DNA of 48,600 nucleotides from a virus. The DNA is taken from positions 1 through 48,600 of the IMG/VR virus record IMGVR_UViG_3300036852_000356; one strand, given 5' to 3'. This document shows, piece by piece, positions 47,069 to 48,600 of this stretch. The first letter of the stretch is position 1. Each line of letters starts with the position of its first letter. The position numbers and the translations under genes are program-made. The notes beneath the pieces were generated by a model. The model saw nothing but the letters and a program-made list of their open reading frames with translations, did no database searches and was not told where the DNA came from.

Positions 47069-47170
47069 CTACCACAGACAGGCGGCGCAGAACAGCCGGC
47101 CGGACAGCAGCCCGGAGCGGAACTCCCGGCCGCCGCAGCGGAGGCACGTCACCGGGTTCCCCGCTGCCAT
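47069..47170 (-). CDS. Zinc-ribbon micro-protein, 33 aa
   Basis: ATG 47170, overlapping the upstream gene by 22 bases. CLRCGGREF and FCAACLW make a compact Cys4 ribbon typical of tiny phage zinc proteins. The Cys pairs support a real gene despite the size. Function unknown. Confidence 0.55.
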   Translation of the reverse strand: MAAGNPVTCLRCGGREFRSGLLSGRLFCAACLW

Positions 47171-47385
47171 CGGACCTTCGGAATGCCCCAGCCGCCACAG
47201 GACCGGCAGCGCCACCAGTCGCAGTAGCGTCCCGTGCAGTGCGCCTCCAACGCCTCGACCGCGGCGGACCCCTTGCACCACGGGTCGGGGCAGCGGCGCG
47301 GCCGGGCACGGCGGCGGCCGAGGGCAGCGCGCAGCCGCTCCGGCAGCGGCCTCGGGTACGGCTGGTCGTCCAAACGGTCGCTCAT
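47149..47385 (-). CDS. Arg-rich Cys protein, 78 aa
   Basis: ATG 47385 overlaps the exonuclease stop (ATGA). A basic N-terminus (PLPERLRAALGRRRARPR) is followed by CPDPWCKG, C, YC and CRSCGGW: paired Cys for a zinc site. It probably binds nucleic acid. No family named. Confidence 0.65.
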   Translation of the reverse strand: MSDRLDDQPYPRPLPERLRAALGRRRARPRRCPDPWCKGSAAVEALEAHCTGRYCDWWRCRSCGGWGIPKVRWQRGTR

Positions 47386-48017
47386 GAGCCCAGCACCTTG
47401 TCGTAGATCGCCCTGGCCCAGCGGGCGTCCCCCAGGGCGGTGTGCCGGTCGTGCTCGTCCGGGTCGACGCCGACCGCCTTGGACAGGGCGCTACTCGACC
47501 ACGGCGGCTTCGGCCCTTCGGCCACCGGCGAGCTGGAGGCCACGTCAAAGCCGGCCAGGTAGCCGGCCGCCAGGGCTTCCACGTCGACCAGGTGGTAGTG
47601 CCAGGCGGGGCAGCAACCGTTCGCGCGCAACAGCCTGGACAGGAACGCCGCGTCGAACGAGGGCACGGCGCCGACGAGATGGGCGCCGGCGGTCAGCCGC
47701 ATCAGCGCCCGCGCCGCCTCCGGGATGCTGGTCGGCTGTGGGCTGAGCGCGGAGCCCGACTCCACCAGCACGCCGGTATCACGGTCCGGGAACCACCGCC
47801 TCGACAGGCGAAGGTTGTACAAGTCCGGGTGCCGCTCGAAGAACCGGCCCACCTTCAGGGCGTTCGGGTCGGCCTTGGCCAGCTCGACGGGCAGCCACCA
47901 GCGGTGCTCCTGGTCCGGCTTCTCAGGCTCCCGGACGATCAGGCCGACCTCGTAGATCTCATGCCGGTCCGGCTCAAGGCCCGTCGTTTCGGTGTCCAGG
48001 ATGGCAAGGCGGGTCAC
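47382..48017 (-). CDS. DnaQ-like 3'-5' exonuclease, 211 aa
   Basis: GTG 48017 overlaps the upstream stop. ExoI is LAILDTETTGL with Asp8 and Glu10; ExoII is VGAVPSFDAAFL; ExoIII is HTALGDARWA with the His and Asp: a full DEDDh set. The rest fits a small stand-alone exonuclease of the DnaQ/RNase T group. It could help in phage DNA processing or act in nucleotide recycling; there is no polymerase in this genome for it to proofread. Confidence 0.82.
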   Translation of the reverse strand: MTRLAILDTETTGLEPDRHEIYEVGLIVREPEKPDQEHRWWLPVELAKADPNALKVGRFFERHPDLYNLRLSRRWFPDRDTGVLVESGSALSPQPTSIPEAARALMRLTAGAHLVGAVPSFDAAFLSRLLRANGCCPAWHYHLVDVEALAAGYLAGFDVASSSPVAEGPKPPWSSSALSKAVGVDPDEHDRHTALGDARWARAIYDKVLGS

Positions 48018-48400
48018 CGGACCACCTGCTTGCACAGCCGGCAGCGGAACAACCCATCCCCAAGCGCCTGCTTCAACAGGTGCGGGCAGTCCGCAATCGA
48101 CACCGTCTCCGTGAACGACCCACCCGCCGTCGCCCCCGAACGCGCCCGCTGCTTCACCCGCTCAGTCGGCGCCCCCTGCAGCACCCTCGCTGCCGCCGCA
48201 TCTGACCTCGACGCGTCCGGACGAGGTCTAGACGCCGTGGCCGCCTTGACCGCTTCGTCCACCGCCCCGCTAGACACCCCAGCCGTCACCGCCTCCCGGT
48301 CCAGCAGCCTCCGAACCAGCCCCGACAGCCCCTCCGAACCCGCCGCCGCCTTCCATCTGCGCAGCTCAGCGTCCGAACAGCGCACCGTCACCATCGCCAT
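48014..48400 (-). CDS. Ribbon-helix-helix-like / Cys-ended small protein, 128 aa
   Basis: ATG 48400 is chosen because MAMVTVRCSDAELRRWK is a natural start; upstream codons (to 48457) have no ribosome site. The first 40 residues (VTVRCSDAELRRWKAAAGSEGLSGLVRRLLDREA) have the strand-helix-helix pattern of RHH DNA-binding proteins. The middle is disordered, and the C-terminus has CPHLLK...FRCRLC, a Cys/His zinc site. Possibly a regulator of the leftward operon that it begins. Confidence 0.65.
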   Translation of the reverse strand: MAMVTVRCSDAELRRWKAAAGSEGLSGLVRRLLDREAVTAGVSSGAVDEAVKAATASRPRPDASRSDAAAARVLQGAPTERVKQRARSGATAGGSFTETVSIADCPHLLKQALGDGLFRCRLCKQVVR

Positions 48401-48473
48401 CAGCAACCACCCCCGGTAGTGACAAGCCGGTGACAAGCATGCCACCACCCCGGCCACACTGTCTAGACAACGT
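48401..48473. promoter_or_regulatory. Divergent gap with TGAC pair and TCTAGA dyads
   Basis: Plus-strand GTGACA at 48419-48424 and 48430-48435 are 11 bp apart, the same TGAC pair as elsewhere. TCTAGA occurs at 48462-48467 and 48473-48478, also 11 bp apart. No gene is seen. A promoter for the leftward gene at 48400 is expected here, but no clear -10 is visible. Confidence 0.4.
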
Positions 48474-48600
48474 CTAGATTTGCCCTCTGACCAGGGCTTT
48501 CCGGTCAGTGACCCCCCCAGAAACTAGATCGCGAGCTGAGGGGGGGAACTTCGAACCTCATCCTTCCCAGGTTGACACCGGGGGTCGATCGCCCTCCCCC
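48474..48600. repeat. Direct terminal repeat, right copy (contig overlap)
   Basis: Identical to 1-127. Counting it once gives the 48,473-bp circle. See the left copy. Confidence 0.95.

Noticed and set aside
1-48600. CRISPR array or tRNA genes
   Set aside because: No regularly spaced direct repeats with unique spacers and no tRNA-like cloverleaf were seen by eye; the dispersed palindrome is irregularly spaced and mostly intragenic.

Overview
The window is one complete phage-like genome of about 48.5 kb, linearised at an arbitrary point. Bases 48474-48600 repeat bases 1-127 exactly, so the unique circle is 48,473 bp. A 127-bp overlap is what a de Bruijn assembler using k=127 leaves on a circular contig, so it is probably not a biological terminal repeat. 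GC content is high (roughly two thirds), GTG starts are common, many genes are coupled by ATGA/GTGA overlaps, and one promoter looks leaderless. Together with the NlpC/P60 and DUF1906 lysins, this points to a temperate phage or prophage of a high-GC actinobacterium. The host genus cannot be read from the sequence.

Layout. (1) 0.45-5.0 kb, rightward: about 13 small accessory genes, mostly unknown, including a SprT-like metalloprotease and several single-span membrane peptides. Many start with a near-identical translation-start cassette, CACCTGGGAGG. (2) 5.0-15.7 kb, leftward early/lytic operons read from 15.7 kb down: a Xre-type regulator, a recombination trio (coiled coil, Zn-cysteine protein, and a protein ending in GFGRF), a DnaD-like replication initiator with a G39P-like helicase loader, small zinc proteins, a RusA resolvase, an HNH nuclease, a ParB/KorB-like HTH protein, and a cytosine-C5 methyltransferase whose coding frame shifts twice. 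A rightward excisionase-like gene lies inside this stretch. (3) 15.7-17.7 kb, rightward lysogeny module: a second HTH regulator, a tyrosine integrase and a membrane protein. (4) 17.8-45.4 kb, the late region, read leftward from about 45.4 kb: small virion proteins, an Acb2-like protein, terminase, a HAD phosphatase, portal, a 2138-residue giant virion protein, an NlpC/P60 hydrolase, scaffold, an N4-gp56-type capsid protein, adaptor, an 840-aa tail protein, a DUF1906 endolysin and holin-like proteins. No tape-measure, tail-tube or sheath gene is visible, so the virion is probably short-tailed. A rightward secreted-protein cassette (28.5-29.5 kb) interrupts this region. (5) 45.6-48.4 kb: a leftward early block with small proteins and a DnaQ-like exonuclease.

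The most striking non-genic signal is the perfect palindrome GTGTACAC, mostly inside CGTGTACACG. It occurs 29 times where base composition predicts fewer than one. Some copies sit at promoters, three form the GTG start codon of a gene, one lies between a Shine-Dalgarno and its start, and many are buried in coding sequence, usually read as Val-Tyr-Thr. This resembles a genome-wide operator/stoperator or partition-site network. A second family, TGTTGACA, marks almost every regulatory gap and often comes with a second TGACA-like element 11 bp away. Together these suggest a regulatory architecture I do not recognise from a named phage group.
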